64,000 nt of DNA, from the NCBI GenBank assembly GCA_028751875.1, contig CM054158.1, positions 5,226,828 to 5,290,827 on the forward strand. The letters run 5' to 3'. The position numbers were made by a program, and so were the translations under genes. The notes beneath the pieces are model-generated. The model saw nothing but the letters and a program-made list of their open reading frames with translations. It had not been told where the DNA came from and searched no databases. The stretch's first letter is position 1. Each line of letters begins with the position of its first letter. Positions 33,535 through 44,999 of this stretch are shown here, one piece after another. Origin of the DNA: Rapana venosa. Its lineage: Eukaryota > Mollusca > Gastropoda > Neogastropoda > Muricidae.

Positions 33535-34725
33535 CAGGGGCCCCTGTCTCCCAACTGGGGGCAAGACTCTGGAGAATGTTGGAAAGTTCCTGCTGTGGGA
33601 TTGCAAGTTGGCTGTCTCCTGGTCTTCCTCGGGGTCTGCCAGAAAAGCTGACGGACGTGCTGCCCACGTTGACTGCCAGCACACTGGATCCCCTCCGTGA
33701 TGGGTGAGTCCATCCTTTAAACTCCTGGTGTTGTGGGAAGTTTGGAGTGGTGAACAAAGAAACATTAGCAGCATCATGAAGTTCAGCACTGACATTGCAT
33801 TAAAAAGTTTCCCTCTGCACATTAAGTTAGGGTCTCGAACAGGGCAATCTTGCTGGCAACGATCTTTGTTCTAGGGTGGTCAGTAACTAATCTATTTATA
33901 CAGTCGATGTATTTCTTGCTACTACTTTCTTGGGTCAGAGGTCTTGATGTCATTAATACCACAGTGGACACAATAGCATCCACAGTTTGTCAAGTTGGAA
34001 ATTGCTGTGTCCAGGGTTGGTTGAAAATCTTCTATTTTGAGGGCTTTACGGACCTCATGTTAAATCCATAGGAAAGCCCAAGTCGGGCAGCACTGACCCC
34101 CTTCATGACAGAGTCGTGAAGAAACACCATTTTGAGGTATGTCTTTTTGTTCTTCTTTCTGTTGGAACTAGGTGTTTTTCCTTTAGTCTAGGAGATGGGT
34201 TTAAACGTCAGTCACAATCTTGACGTCATTTGCTGCCTGTTTTCTGTTTTTAAATGACGGGCCCTTTTGGGACTTTTTCCTTTTTGGTTTTCTTTGCTGC
34301 ACCAGCCCTGCCCCTTTTTCTTTTTGGCTGGTGCTTTTTACCAGGAACTGGTGCAGCGATCCAGCAAACCTGAGCAAGGTAGGTTTGACAGTATGCTGTC
34401 GGGTCTCCTTGTCAACATAACGTGCCCTTAAACGGGGTGTTGCAGCAATCATGTGATATTGCTGGTTAATACGTTTTTCCCAGCGAGTTATTTTCCCTCA
34501 CACAGTGAGGCAACAAGTATTTTTAGATCTTTTATTTCACTCACTGTGTCTCGGGAAAGATGTCGTTGTTTTCCGTACCCAAAGGGTTCTTGGTTTCCAG
34601 AGGTGGAAGGCAGGCTGGAGCTCGAGTCCTGCCCGCGTGGACTCGCCCAGTTGCGTGGTGGCGTTGTGTCCTTCTTCTTCGGCTGTCTTTGGTGTCACTT
34701 GGCAGCTTGTGATTAAATACCCCGG
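33535..34725 (-). pseudogene. ORF1-like protein: coiled coil plus SGNH-esterase fold
   Basis: Minus-strand coding reads across several frames. It has a polar N-terminal part (34720-34550), a WEKRINQQ/RYVDKETRQ region and a Lys-rich stretch (34450-34200). Then come HDSVMKGVSAARLG (about 34130-34085), GINDIKTSDPR (about 33965-33930) and THPSRRGSSVLAVNV (about 33710-33665). These correspond to SGNH blocks I (here HDS instead of GDS), III (GxND) and V (DxxH). A coiled coil followed by an SGNH esterase is the known design of ORF1 proteins of L2/CR1-group LINEs. Frameshifts are many. The 3' side is cut by the gap. It sits head-to-head with the LINE at 34850. A host esterase-like gene is less likely. 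Confidence 0.65.
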
Positions 34726-34849
34726 GCTTTCTAGGACTGGTCAGCCTTTTCACCCCTTTTATGAAAGGCGATCAACCAGAAGCGGCTTTACCTAGATAGT
34801 TTAGTATAGTTCATGTAAATCCCAGCACCATCTTCTGATTGAATCTATA

Positions 34850-37800
34850 TTCCTGTCAGCAAATGTAAAGGTCAATAATCATATCATCATAAATGTTGTT
34901 TCTGTATATCTCCCTAAAGGTCCAAATGATGAAAATACTGAATGGATTCGCACATTACAAGATTCAAAAAAAAGGGAAGCGGGCGACTTAATGCCACCCT
35001 TTTTTTTTGGGAAAGGGGCAGACATCATAACAAGAGAATTTGTTTAAAAAAAAAAATTCTTGCCTTTTTTTTATAAATGAGTAAGAACCAGAACCCAGAA
35101 TTGCAGCTGGGGCATGCCATTGACGTCTTTCTTTTCCTGTGTTGCCCAAATTGTGAGGAACCACACCCACACTTTAGGGAGTGATCCTTACCAATATTTC
35201 CCCTTTTATGACCACTCTTGGGGATATAGTAAGTAAAGCCATCCCAAATTTAATTATATCTTGCGAATTGAAAAATTTAAACAAAATTTTACCAGCAGTA
35301 AATACAGAACACATTAAAAAGATAGTGGCTTTTTTTAAAAAAATTTTACGATAAGTTTTACAAGCGCTGATGTTTAAATTTCCCAAAAATTTCTCTTTAA
35401 AACCCAACAAACATTCAGGAAACAAAAAGGTGGAAGATTCTTGCAGAAAGGGTTAAGAAAAAAAAAAAATAAAAAAACAAATAAAAAAAGGCCAATGAAA
35501 AAAATCATCTCTTGATGAAAAAAAAAGCAAACTTTGCACAAGGTATTATAGCCAAGCAAAAGCGCCTTTTTTTGGAGTATTTTCGTCAAAAAGTTTAAAT
35601 ACAACAAAAAAAGGTTGGAAAAAATTCAATGAATGAAAAAGGGGTTTGTTTCAGAATTGTCCGATCAAAATACAGAAAAAAAGTTCTTTCATTCAAAAAA
35701 AGCTGAAATTTTCGAAATATTTTTTTCTGTTCAGACACCAAAAACCTTTCGATAAAAATTAAAACGTTTGAGAAACTGGGTACAGAAAGACGAAATTTAG
35801 ACCCAGAATGCGAAAAATACAAAAATATGGAAAGCCCCCCTTTTGAAAGAATAAGAGATGAAATCTTCTCTCTCCTAAAAAAAAAAAAACATCAGTAGGT
35901 AGAGATTCAATATCTAATGAAACAAAGGGGCTTTCCCCCAATATTTGGTTACCTATTATAGATCTCTTTTCAACACTGCTGGATTCATGGAGTCATACCT
36001 CGATTGTGGAAACATTCCGTTTTTGATCCCGTAAAAAAAGCAAGGAAAGACCATAAGCGATAAGAATAACATAGCCCCAAAGCATTAACTTCACATACGG
36101 GGAAAGGGGAGGGAAAAAAAATAATCTTAAACAACTGACATTTTTGTGATAAAAAAAAATTATCCCCGTAAATCAGGGGGTTTTCGAAAGGGGTAATCTA
36201 CTTTTGATCATTTAGTTAAATTAACCACCAAAATTAAATACCTTTTTCTCGAAGGAAGAAGTACTTCCCACTTTTTTTTTGAGTAAAAAAACATATGATC
36301 TTTGGGGCATGAGAATTGCTTTATAAACGAAATCTATTGGCCTTTCTCAAAATTTCTTTTAAATTTTTTTTTAAAAAACCCTGCAGAAAAAATCTTCAAG
36401 CTAAAGTTGGAATTATTATTCTACCTAAAGGTCCCCGACTGGGTATCCCGCAAGGTTCAGTAATATCCCCTTATCTATTAACTTTTTAAACTAATCCCTT
36501 TCCTAATTTTTATAAAGCAATGTTATTATGTAAATTTGACGTTTTGATTGGATGGATTTTACGAGAAAAAGAAAACCCCCAAAAAGCAGTTAAATTTTTT
36601 ATCAAAAAGTATATCAAAAAGAATTTAAAAAAACTTAGTGGTTATCTTTTTGAGAAGGTCTTTCCTTTCCCCTAAAAAAAACCAACCTTGCCTTTTTAAT
36701 AACGGTGTTGCCCCAAAGTTCTCCCTAATTTTCAATAAATGAGAAGATAAAACAAAAAGCAGGAAAATTCTTAGGAAAATTCCTTTTTTCTAAATTTTAA
36801 AGTGGAATCAGCAAAAAAGAATATATGGCAACAAAGTAAGAAAATTTTTAACTTCAAAATTACTATAAACAAACCCTGGGGACAAATATTACTGTATTAA
36901 AAAACCCTCTGTCCGTCCCCTTTTCTCAAGACGTCTTTTTGGGCAAGAAGTATTTTTCATGCTCCAAAATTTTTTCTTCAGAAAACCAAGGGCTTTATTT
37001 TTAAAGCATTTCGACTTTCTTTAGGTGTACCACCTGCCTTCTATAGGACATATAAGGAAAAGGAGTTCTTCCTTTAAATGAATACGACAGCTTGCTGTGG
37101 CAAAATTGTCTTTAAAAATAAAACAAAAGACAGCAAAGTTGAAAAAAAATCCAGATAAAATTTGACATTCACTTTCCAAAAAGCAAGAACTAAAACACCG
37201 CTTTTTACAAAAATTTAAACTTACACTTCTCCCCCCTTTTTAAAAATTCAGAACTTTAAACCCAAATAAAAACAAAATCAGTACGTCAGTCCCCACCCAC
37301 CTGGGAAAACTTTTAAAGCCATTTTACATCAATTTTTCTTCTGTAAAAAAAACGAAAATGTTAACATTCTTACATCGCTAGTAAAAGAACTATTTAAAAA
37401 ACTTATCCGACACCAAAACTTTCTGAGGGGCGTTTTAAAACAAAGGGTGGGGCACCTTTTAAAAATTTCTTAAAAAAGAACACTTCTACCCGGGAAAAAA
37501 AATCATATTTACACAGCAAATGCTATAGTGTTGGCACTTAAATTGACTTGACTTCCCTAAAGCAAAACAAAACTTTTTTTGTTGATTTCTAAAAACGGGT
37601 TTTTTTTGCTTAAGAAATTCAAATTTTAAAGTAAAAAAGACCTAATCATTGAAATGGGGCACTGGTACACTTTTGATTTTAAAAGGAGTCTGTTCTTTCT
37701 GTTTGGGGTTCCCCCCAACAGGTATCTTTTTTAAAAGAAAAAAATTGACATCTTTGCAAAAAAAAGGCGCGAAAATAAAAAAAAGTTTTTTTTTGAAAAT

Positions 37801-38300
37801 AAACGTCCTTATCTTGAGAGGGTAAAACTTGCTACAAAACGCTTGCCCGGAACACTTCAGAAAAAATATAGATTCTGGATTGTCCATAATGGCTGTCAAG
37901 CAATGTGATAGATTTTCGAATCTTTTCTTTTTCTAACAAAGTCTGTGTGGTATAATCGAGAAATTGTTATCCCCATGTACAGATTTAAACAAAAGCTTTC
38001 AGGACAAATCTGAAAAATGTAAAAGTATTTTTTGGGGGAAGATTACCAATAGCATGTTTTTTTTGTTTGGGACATTTTAAAAACATTTTAAAACCCCTAA
38101 AACCAGGGATCACTGGGCAATTTTGTCTGAACCTCTTTCTGTTGGGCATTTTGTTAGGATTGATAAAAGTCCGATAATTCAGTTTTTTTTAGTATTTAAA
38201 ATTAGTTTTAAAGTACTGTTAAATTGACACTTTTTTTTTATTGTTTGCATTTCCCTTTTTTAATTACTTTTTCCCCCTAAAATCCGAAAAATGAATAGAC
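34850..38300 (+). mobile_element. LINE with endonuclease, RT and RNase H (noisy copy)
   Basis: Matches the plus-strand LINE of 39800-43400 base for base apart from indels. An endonuclease start is recognisable at 34860-34990 and QGSVISP at 36440-36470. A D.YTD-like RNase H region falls near 37400. No frame longer than a few dozen codons survives. The loss looks like consensus error more than mutation, since the flanks are hit equally. Confidence 0.75.
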
Positions 38301-38319
38301 GTTAAACTGAAGAAACCCC

Positions 38320-38675
38320 CCCACCCCCACACACACACACACCACCAAACCCCCACACACACACACCTTATGGATGAAGGGGTGAAGAAATACCGCTCGC
38401 GCCCCACACACACACCACACCACACACACACACACCACACACAAAAACACAAAACCACACACAATTTGATATCATTAAGTGAAAAAGACGTTTATTGAAG
38501 GGCAAACAAAGAAAGAAGAACGAACGAAAAAAAACACACACCACACCACACACACACCAACATACACACACAAACACACCACACACAACCCCACACACGC
38601 ACACACACCACACAAAACAACCCCCAAACGCACACACACACACACACACACAACACACACACACCACACATTTTT
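38320..38675. repeat. CA microsatellites
   Basis: Three CA-rich tracts separated by TTATGGATGAAGGGGTGAAG and AGTGAAAAAGACGTTTATTG segments, matching 43463-43840. Confidence 0.9.
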
Positions 38676-38960
38676 CATGGGTGCTCTACAGCAACTATTT
38701 GCTGTCATTGAGCGAAAATGTTTGCGCTGCCTTAACACCCGACAAATCAGACCCAGGCATCAACTTTTGGGGGGGCAGAGAAGGTTAACTTTTTAATAAT
38801 TTTTGGGAAAAAGAGAAGGGGACGGACCCAAAAAAGCAGAAAAAATCAAGAAGGGGGACAGAAGGACAAGGTAAAAAAAGAGAGGGAAAAAGAGGGGGTT
38901 TTTAGGGACAGAATTTCCAGAAAGTGGGGTGGTATTTATACTGCAGCCCCCCCCCCCCCC
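38676..38960 (+). repeat. Dispersed 300-bp repeat, copy 2
   Basis: Homologous to 20572-20872 and 43845-44155. Ends in GGTATTTATACTGCAG followed by a C run. Confidence 0.85.
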
Positions 38961-39045
38961 CCCCCCCCCATCCCCAAAAACACACACACACACAAAACAT
39001 ACACACACACACACACCCACACACAAAAAACTTTTTTAAAAAGTC
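38944..39045. repeat. C run and CA tract at duplication junction
   Basis: C run 38945-38969, then CA/ACAC to about 39027. Copy 2 of the 5-kb unit begins about 20 bp later. Confidence 0.9.
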
Positions 39046-39048
39046 TAG

Positions 39049-39725
39049 CACTGACCCCCTTCATGACAGAGTCGTGAAAAACACCACTTAAAAGGTAAAT
39101 GTCTTGTTGTTCTTCTCTTTCTGTTTGGAAACTAGGGGTTTTTTCCTTTATTCTAGGAGATGGTGGTTTGACGTCAGTCACAATCTTGACGTCATTGTGC
39201 CTGCCTGTTCGCTTTTATTAAATGACTGGCCTTTGACTTGTCTTTTTGGGTTTCTTTCTTTGCTGCACCAGCCCTGCACCTGTCTTTTTGGCTGGTGCTT
39301 TTTTAACCAGGAACTGGTGCAGCTGATCCAGCAACCTGAGCAAGGTGGGTTTAGACAGTACTGTCTGTCGGGTCTCCTTGTCAACATAACGTGTCTTGAC
39401 AGGGTGTGGAAAGCAATCATGTTGATATTGCTGGTTTATACGTTTTTCCAGCGAGCTTATTTTCTCACACAGTGAGGCAACAAGTATTTTAGATCTTTTA
39501 TTTCACCCCACGTGTTCTGGAGATGTCGGGTTGGTTTTCCGTATCCAAGTTCTTGGTTTCCAGAGGTGGAGGCAGGCTGGAGCTCGGAGTCCTGTCGCGT
39601 GGACTCGTCAGTTGCTGGTGGTGGCGTTGTGTCCTTCTTCTGTCGGCTGTCTTTGGTGTCACTGGCAGGCTTGTGATGTAAATAGCCGCCCAGGCTTCTG
39701 GATCTGGTCAGCCTTGTCATCCTTT
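39049..39725 (-). pseudogene. ORF1-like protein, copy 2, truncated before the esterase core
   Basis: An 87-residue minus-strand frame (39720-39457) carries KPASDTKDSRQKKDTTPPPA, ELQPASTSGNQELGYGKPT and LPHCVRK. A +1 shift then continues through ISSLEKRINQQYQHD and RYVDKETRQTVLSKPTLLRL. The next segment is LVKKAPAKKTGAGLVQQRKK, and the copy ends at HDSVMKGVSAR, right at the duplication junction (39049). The EIKDL...ISSLEKRI portion is a plausible coiled coil. Since the rest of the SGNH domain is missing here but present in copy 1, copy 2 begins inside the ORF. Confidence 0.65.
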
Positions 39726-39799
39726 TTATAGAAAGGCGATCATCCAGCAGAGCGTTGCTTTAGCCTAGTATAGTTTAGTATAGTTCATGTAAATCACCA

Positions 39800-42700
39800 G
39801 CACCATCTTCTGTATTGAATCTATATTCCTGTGCAGCAAATGTAAAAGTCAATAATCATATCATCATAAATGTTGTTTCTGTATATCTCCCTAAAGGTCC
39901 AAATGAGGAAAATACTGAATGGATTCGCACATTACAAGATTCAAATAAAAAGTGGATAGTCGTTGGCGACTTTAATGCTCACTCTCCTTTTGGGATAAGG
40001 CAGAAACATCATAACAAGTAAGAGTTTGTTGAAAATATAGTAGATTCTTGCCTTATTTTTTAAATGAGGTAATGTAACCAAATCCCAGATATTGCTAGTC
40101 ATAGGCAAGTGCCATTGACTTGTCTTTCATTTCTCCTGTGCTGCTTCCAAATTGTGAATGGGAAACTCACACCAACACTTTAGGGAGTGATCACTTACCA
40201 ATTATATTACCCTTAATGACCACTCTTGTGGATATAGTAATGATAAAGACCTATCCCAAAATTTAATTATGATCTTGCGAATTGGAATAAATTTAATATT
40301 TTTAACAGCAGTAAATACAGAACACATTAAAAACGATGATGTGGTTTTTTTTACAAAATTTTACAGATACAGTTTTACAAGCTGCTGAGGGTTTTCAATT
40401 CCAAAATTTTCATCTTTAAAATCCAACAAACATTCAGGTAACATATGGTGGAAATGATTCTTGTCAGAAAGCTGTTAATGAGAAAAAGAAAAATATAAAA
40501 ACTATATAAAAGAGCGCAATGAAAAAAATCATCTCTTGATGAAAAGAGCAAAACTTTGCATGCAAGAGTATATAGCACAAGCTAAGCGCCAGTTTTTGAG
40601 TAGTTCTGTACAAAAGACGTTTTCAACTATACAGATCTAAAAAAGGTGTGGAAAAAATTCAATGATATGAAAAATGGGGTTTGTTTACAGAATTGTCCGA
40701 TCAAAATACGGAAAAAGAAGTTCTTTCTGATTCAGAAAAAGCTGAAATTTTCGTAAATATGTTTTTGGATTCAAGAGCACCCCAAACCTTTTCCCAGATG
40801 AATCTAAAACGTTTTAGAGAAACTGAGGTACAGAAAACGAAATTTAGATCCAGAATGCGATAATACACACTATGTGAATGCCCCCTTTAACGTTGCAAGA
40901 AGTAAAAAGATGTAATCTTCTCTCTTCCTACTAAAAAAACATCAGTAGGTTAGAGATTCAATATCTAATGAACTACTAAGGAAATCTCCCTAATAATTGG
41001 TTACTTCTATTAAATAGATCTCTTTCAACACTGCTGGGTTTCATGGAGTCAAAACCTCGATTGTGGAAACATTCCGTTTTGATCCCGGGAAATCAAAGCA
41101 AGGAAAGACCAATAAGCGATAAGAATAACTATAGACCAATAGCATTAACTTCACATACAGGGAAGGGGATGGAAAAATAATCTTAAACAGACTGACTATT
41201 TTTGTGATAAAAAAAAATTATACCCTAAATCAGGCAGGGTTTTCGTAAGGTAAGATCTACATTTTGATCATTTAGTTAAATTAACCACTCAAGTTAAATA
41301 CCATGCTCGAAGGAAGAATTTTACTTGCCACATTTTTGACGTACATAAAGCATATGATCATGTGTGGCATGAGAGTTTTGCTTTATAAACTGAAATCTAT
41401 TGGCCTTTCTGGCAATAATTTACTTCTATATTAAAAGCTTTCTGTCAGAAAGATCATTCAAGCAAAGTTGGGAATTATTATTCTACCTCAAAGGTCACCA
41501 GACATGGGTATCCCGCAAGGTTCAGTAATATCACCTTATCAAATTCAACATTTTACTATTTTACCTTCCTAGATTTTTATAAGCAATGTTTTTAAATTGT
41601 ACAAAGCTGACGATATATGTATTGGATGGATGTTCGATGAAAAAGAAAACACCCAAAAGACAGTTAAATTTTTATCAAAAAGTATATCAAAAAGAACTTG
41701 AAAAACTTAGTGGTTATCTTTTTGAGAATGGTCTTTCACTTTCCCCTGAAAAACCAACCTTGTCCTTTTTAATAACGGTGTTGACCCACAAGTTCTACCA
41801 AAATTTCAATAAATGGAGAAGCTCTAGAATACAAACAAGCAGTGAAATTCTTAGGAGTATTCCTTACTTCAAGTTAACGTGGAATCCAGCATATTGAATA
41901 TATGGCGAACTAAAGCTAAGAAAGTTCTTAACTTCTTTAAAAGTTATAGTAAACAACCATGGGGACAAATATTACTGTATTAAAGCATCTGTCCTTGTCC
42001 CTTGTGCGATCAAAACTGTCTTATGGACAAGAAGTATTTTTTTAGTGCTCCAAATTATTTTTCTTCAGAAAATCCAAGTCTTTAATTGTAAAGCCCTTTC
42101 GACTTGCTTTAGGTGAACCACTCATGCCCTTCTATAGGTACATATAAGGAAGTAGGAGTTCTTCCTTTAAAAAGAATATCGACAGCTTGCTGTGGCAAAT
42201 ATGTCTTAAGAAGTACAACAAATGACAGCAACGTTGAAAAGAAGTCCCAGATAAAGTCTGACATTCACTTTCCGAAAAGAGCAAAGAAATATCACTCGCT
42301 TACTACAATTAATACTTACACTTCTCCCCTTTTTAAACATTCAGAACTTAAACCAAAAATAAAATTACAAAATCAGTACAGTCAGCTCCCTAAACCCACC
42401 TTGGGAACTTTTTAAAGCTCATTTTGACATCAATTTTTCTTCTGTAAGAAAAGCTGAAAATGTTAACATTCTTACATCGCTAGTAAAAAACATATTTAAA
42501 CTACTTATCCTGATCATCTCAAAATCTATACTGATAGGGTCTGTTTTTAAATACTAATGAGGCTGGGGCAGCTTTCATTATTCCATCATTAAAATAAAAC
42601 GACTGTCTACCTGGGAAAAAAAAAAAATCTATATTTACAGCTGCTAACTGCTATAGTGTTGCACTTAACTATGTACTTGACTTTCCCCAAAGACATATTC

Positions 42701-43400
42701 AACATACTTTTTTGTGTTGATTCTAAATCGGTTTTACATGCTTAAGAAATTCACTTTTAAAGTAAGAAAAGACCTAATCATTGAAATCAGGCATCTGGTA
42801 CACTTTTTTATTTTAAGAGGTAGTACTGTTACTTTCTGTGGGTTCCTCACACACTGGTATCTTTTTTAAATGAAAAAAATTTACAGTCTTGCAAAATATG
42901 GCGCGAGAAATAAAATAGTTCTTGTGAAATAAACGTTGCCTTATCTCTGCATGAGGGATACAGCTTGCTACAAAAACGCTTGCTGGAAGCACTTCAGAAG
43001 AAAATATATGATTCTGGCTATTGTCTTATAATGGCTGTACAAGCAATGTGATAGATTTCGAAATGCTTTCATTTCTAACAAAGTCTGTGTTGGTATAAAA
43101 TCGAGAAATATGTTATCCCTTATGTACAGATTTAAACTAAATGCTTTCAGGACAAAGTACTGAAAGATGTAAACTGTATTTGTGGGAGAAGATTACCAAT
43201 AGTCATGTATTTTTGATTGTGGACATTTAAAAGCATTTTTACCTGCTATACCAGGTTTATCACTGGGTCAATTTTGTCTGAACCATCGTTACTGTTGGAC
43301 ATTTTTTAGGATTGATAAGAAGTCCGATATTCAGTTTTGTAGTATGTTAAAGTTATTTTTAAAATACTGTTAATTGACACTTTTTTGTTATTGTTTGCAT
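39800..43400 (+). mobile_element. Non-LTR retrotransposon with endonuclease, RT and RNase H
   Basis: Begins inside the endonuclease domain: VVSVYLPKGP, then WIVVGDFNAHSPFG (39955-39995), the conserved GDFN.H motif of APE-type nucleases. RT motifs follow in shifting frames: NYRPIALTSHTGK (41127-41165), FDVHKAYDHVW (about 41330), GIPQGSVISP (41506-41536) and ADDICIGW (41609-41635). An RNase H start IYTD plus NEAGAAFI is near 42525-42580, and a Cys/His-rich end (IFDCGHL) near 43210. Endonuclease, RT and RNase H together indicate a Jockey/I-group element, by motif only. It is 5'-truncated and has many frameshifts. Confidence 0.85.
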
Positions 43401-43458
43401 TCTCTTGTTTATATTACTTTTTCCCGTCTAAAATCACGAAAAGTGAATAGACGTTAAA

Positions 43459-43462
<4 letters not shown>

Positions 43463-43511
<49 letters not shown>

Positions 43512-43557
43512 CACTTATGGTGATGAAGGAGATGAAGAAATCACACGCTCGCGCCAC

Positions 43558-43606
<49 letters not shown>

Positions 43607-43840
43607 CACACACACACAATTTGATATCACTTATAGTGAAAAAGACGTTCTATTGAGGACAAACAAACGAACGAACGAACGAACGAAAGAACACACACAC
43701 AACAAAACCACACACACACACATACATACACCACACACACACACACACACACACACACACCACACAAAACACACACACACACACACACACCACAACAACA
43801 AAAACACACACACACACAAAACACAACACACACACATTCT
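43463..43840. repeat. CA microsatellites with GAAC tetramers
   Basis: (CA)n at 43463-43515, 43556-43618 and 43690-43838, with (GAAC)n at 43668-43690. Confidence 0.95.
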
Positions 43841-43844
43841 TCAG

Positions 43845-44155
43845 TGGAGTGCTCTGACAGCAACTATTGTTGTCTGTCATATGAGCGAAAATGTGTTGCG
43901 CTGCCGTTAAGCACCTGACAAGTCAGACCCAGTGCATCAGACTTTGGGGTGGCAGAGAAGTGTTATCTTTTTAATACATTTGGTAAAAAGAGACAGGAGA
44001 CTGGACCAAGAAAGCAGAAATTAGTCAAGAAGGAGGTGACAGAAGGACAAGGTAGAAACAAAGAGAGGGATTGAAAAGAGGGAGTTTCAGGCACAGAATT
44101 TCCAGAAAGTGGGGATGGTATTTATACTGACAGCCCCCCCCCCCCCCCCCCCCGC
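43845..44155 (+). repeat. Dispersed 300-bp repeat, copy 3
   Basis: Cleanest copy: GTCTGTCATATGAGCGAAAA, CGCTGCCGTTAAGCACCTGA, CAAGTCAGACCCAGTGCATC, GGACCAAGAAAGCAGAAATT, GGGGATGGTATTTATACTGA, then a C run and CA repeats. Confidence 0.88.
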
Positions 44156-44310
44156 ATCCCTACACACACACACACACACACACATACACACACACACACA
44201 CACACACAGCATAAGATGCATCCTTGCATCAGTTTTCTTCTATTCACGGGCACATTTTGTTTTTGAAAATCAAAGGAAGAACATAACTATCGACTTACTT
44301 CTGTGTTTCA

Positions 44311-44608
44311 GGGGACCGGATAGCTCAGTGGTCAGAGCACTCACTTTCCCCCAGCCAAGGTTAAACAGCATCCAGCCTGGTTACCACTTGGATGGGTGAC
44401 TGTTTGTGCGCCTTGGCTTCAGTATAGTTCCCCCATTTCACCCAGCTGTAAATGGGTACCTGCCCTCTTTAGGGTCAAGGAAGGTAAAGCAGCGAGGGAG
44501 AGGAGATGGGCGCCTCCCTCAGTATACTGCCCACTAAAAAAGTGAGGATCCCTCAAGCCTCGCTCCTCTACGACCTTATAGGTTATGGGATACATTTACC
44601 TTTACTTA
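44311..44608 (+). mobile_element. tRNA/5S composite SINE, copy 1
   Basis: Starts GGGGACCGGATAGCTCAGTG, a tRNA-like pol III A box. It continues with CCAGCCAAGGTTAAACAGCA and GGTTACCACTTGGATGGGTG, which match the 5S rRNA internal promoter region (AAGCTAAGCAGGGT and TTGGATGGGAGACCG in animal 5S). The body contains CACCCAGCTGTAAATGGGTA, GCCCTCTTTAGGGTCAAGGA, GGGCGCCTCCCTCAGTATAC and CTACGACCTTATAGGTTATG, then a TTTAC-type tail. Other copies are at 46556 (plus), 22090, 61905 and 63075 (minus). Confidence 0.85.
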
Positions 44609-44627
44609 TGTGTTTAAGTAAATGTAC

Positions 44628-44652
44628 AAGAAGAAGAAGAAGAAGAAGAAGA
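44628..44652. repeat. (GAA)n
   Basis: About eight AAG/GAA units just after the SINE, then A-rich DNA to 44760. Confidence 0.9.
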
Positions 44653-44921
44653 AATAAAAATGCTTTAAAAAACGAGAACAAAAATAGAAAGACTAAAAAA
44701 AGGACAAAGGGTAACAAACAAAAGAAAGAAATTAAACAAAGCAAACATATAAAGAGTGTGGCCTGAGGAACAAGTCCAAACCATGATCACTGATATTGGG
44801 TGTTTGACCACAGGCACAGTGCAGGAAGGAACGCCCCAGGCTTAGGATCAACAACAAAGGGATCCTTATGGAATATCAGCTGCTCTGTCTGCCTCTCTGT
44901 CTGTCTGTGAGTCATGAATGA

Positions 44922-44940
44922 ATCTCTCTCTCCCCTCTCT

Positions 44941-44984
<44 letters not shown>

Positions 44985-44995
44985 CTCTTTTCTTG
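44922..44995. repeat. CT microsatellite
   Basis: (CT)n with CCCC interruptions immediately before the LINE at 45000. Confidence 0.95.
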
Positions 44996-44999
44996 CCCC

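Larger units (their letters stand above)
34091..38960 (+). repeat. 5-kb direct duplication, copy 1 (noisy)
   Basis: Co-linear with 39049-44140. The offset is 4958 bp at the left end and about 5150 bp near 38300. The approximately 190-bp shortfall comes from many small deletions. Dinucleotides in copy 2 are often homopolymers here. Confidence 0.93.
39049..44140 (+). repeat. 5-kb direct duplication, copy 2 (cleaner)
   Basis: Contains in order the truncated ORF1-like segment (minus), the LINE (plus), CA tracts and the 300-bp dispersed repeat. It is the better-quality version of 34091-38960. Confidence 0.93.

Noticed and set aside
33535..33706. Plus-strand exon-like segment with CCCCCAG acceptor and GGTGAGT donor
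   Set aside because: The minus strand of the same interval continues the SGNH-esterase ORF (THPSRRGSSVLAVNV), so the splice-like words are antisense coincidences.
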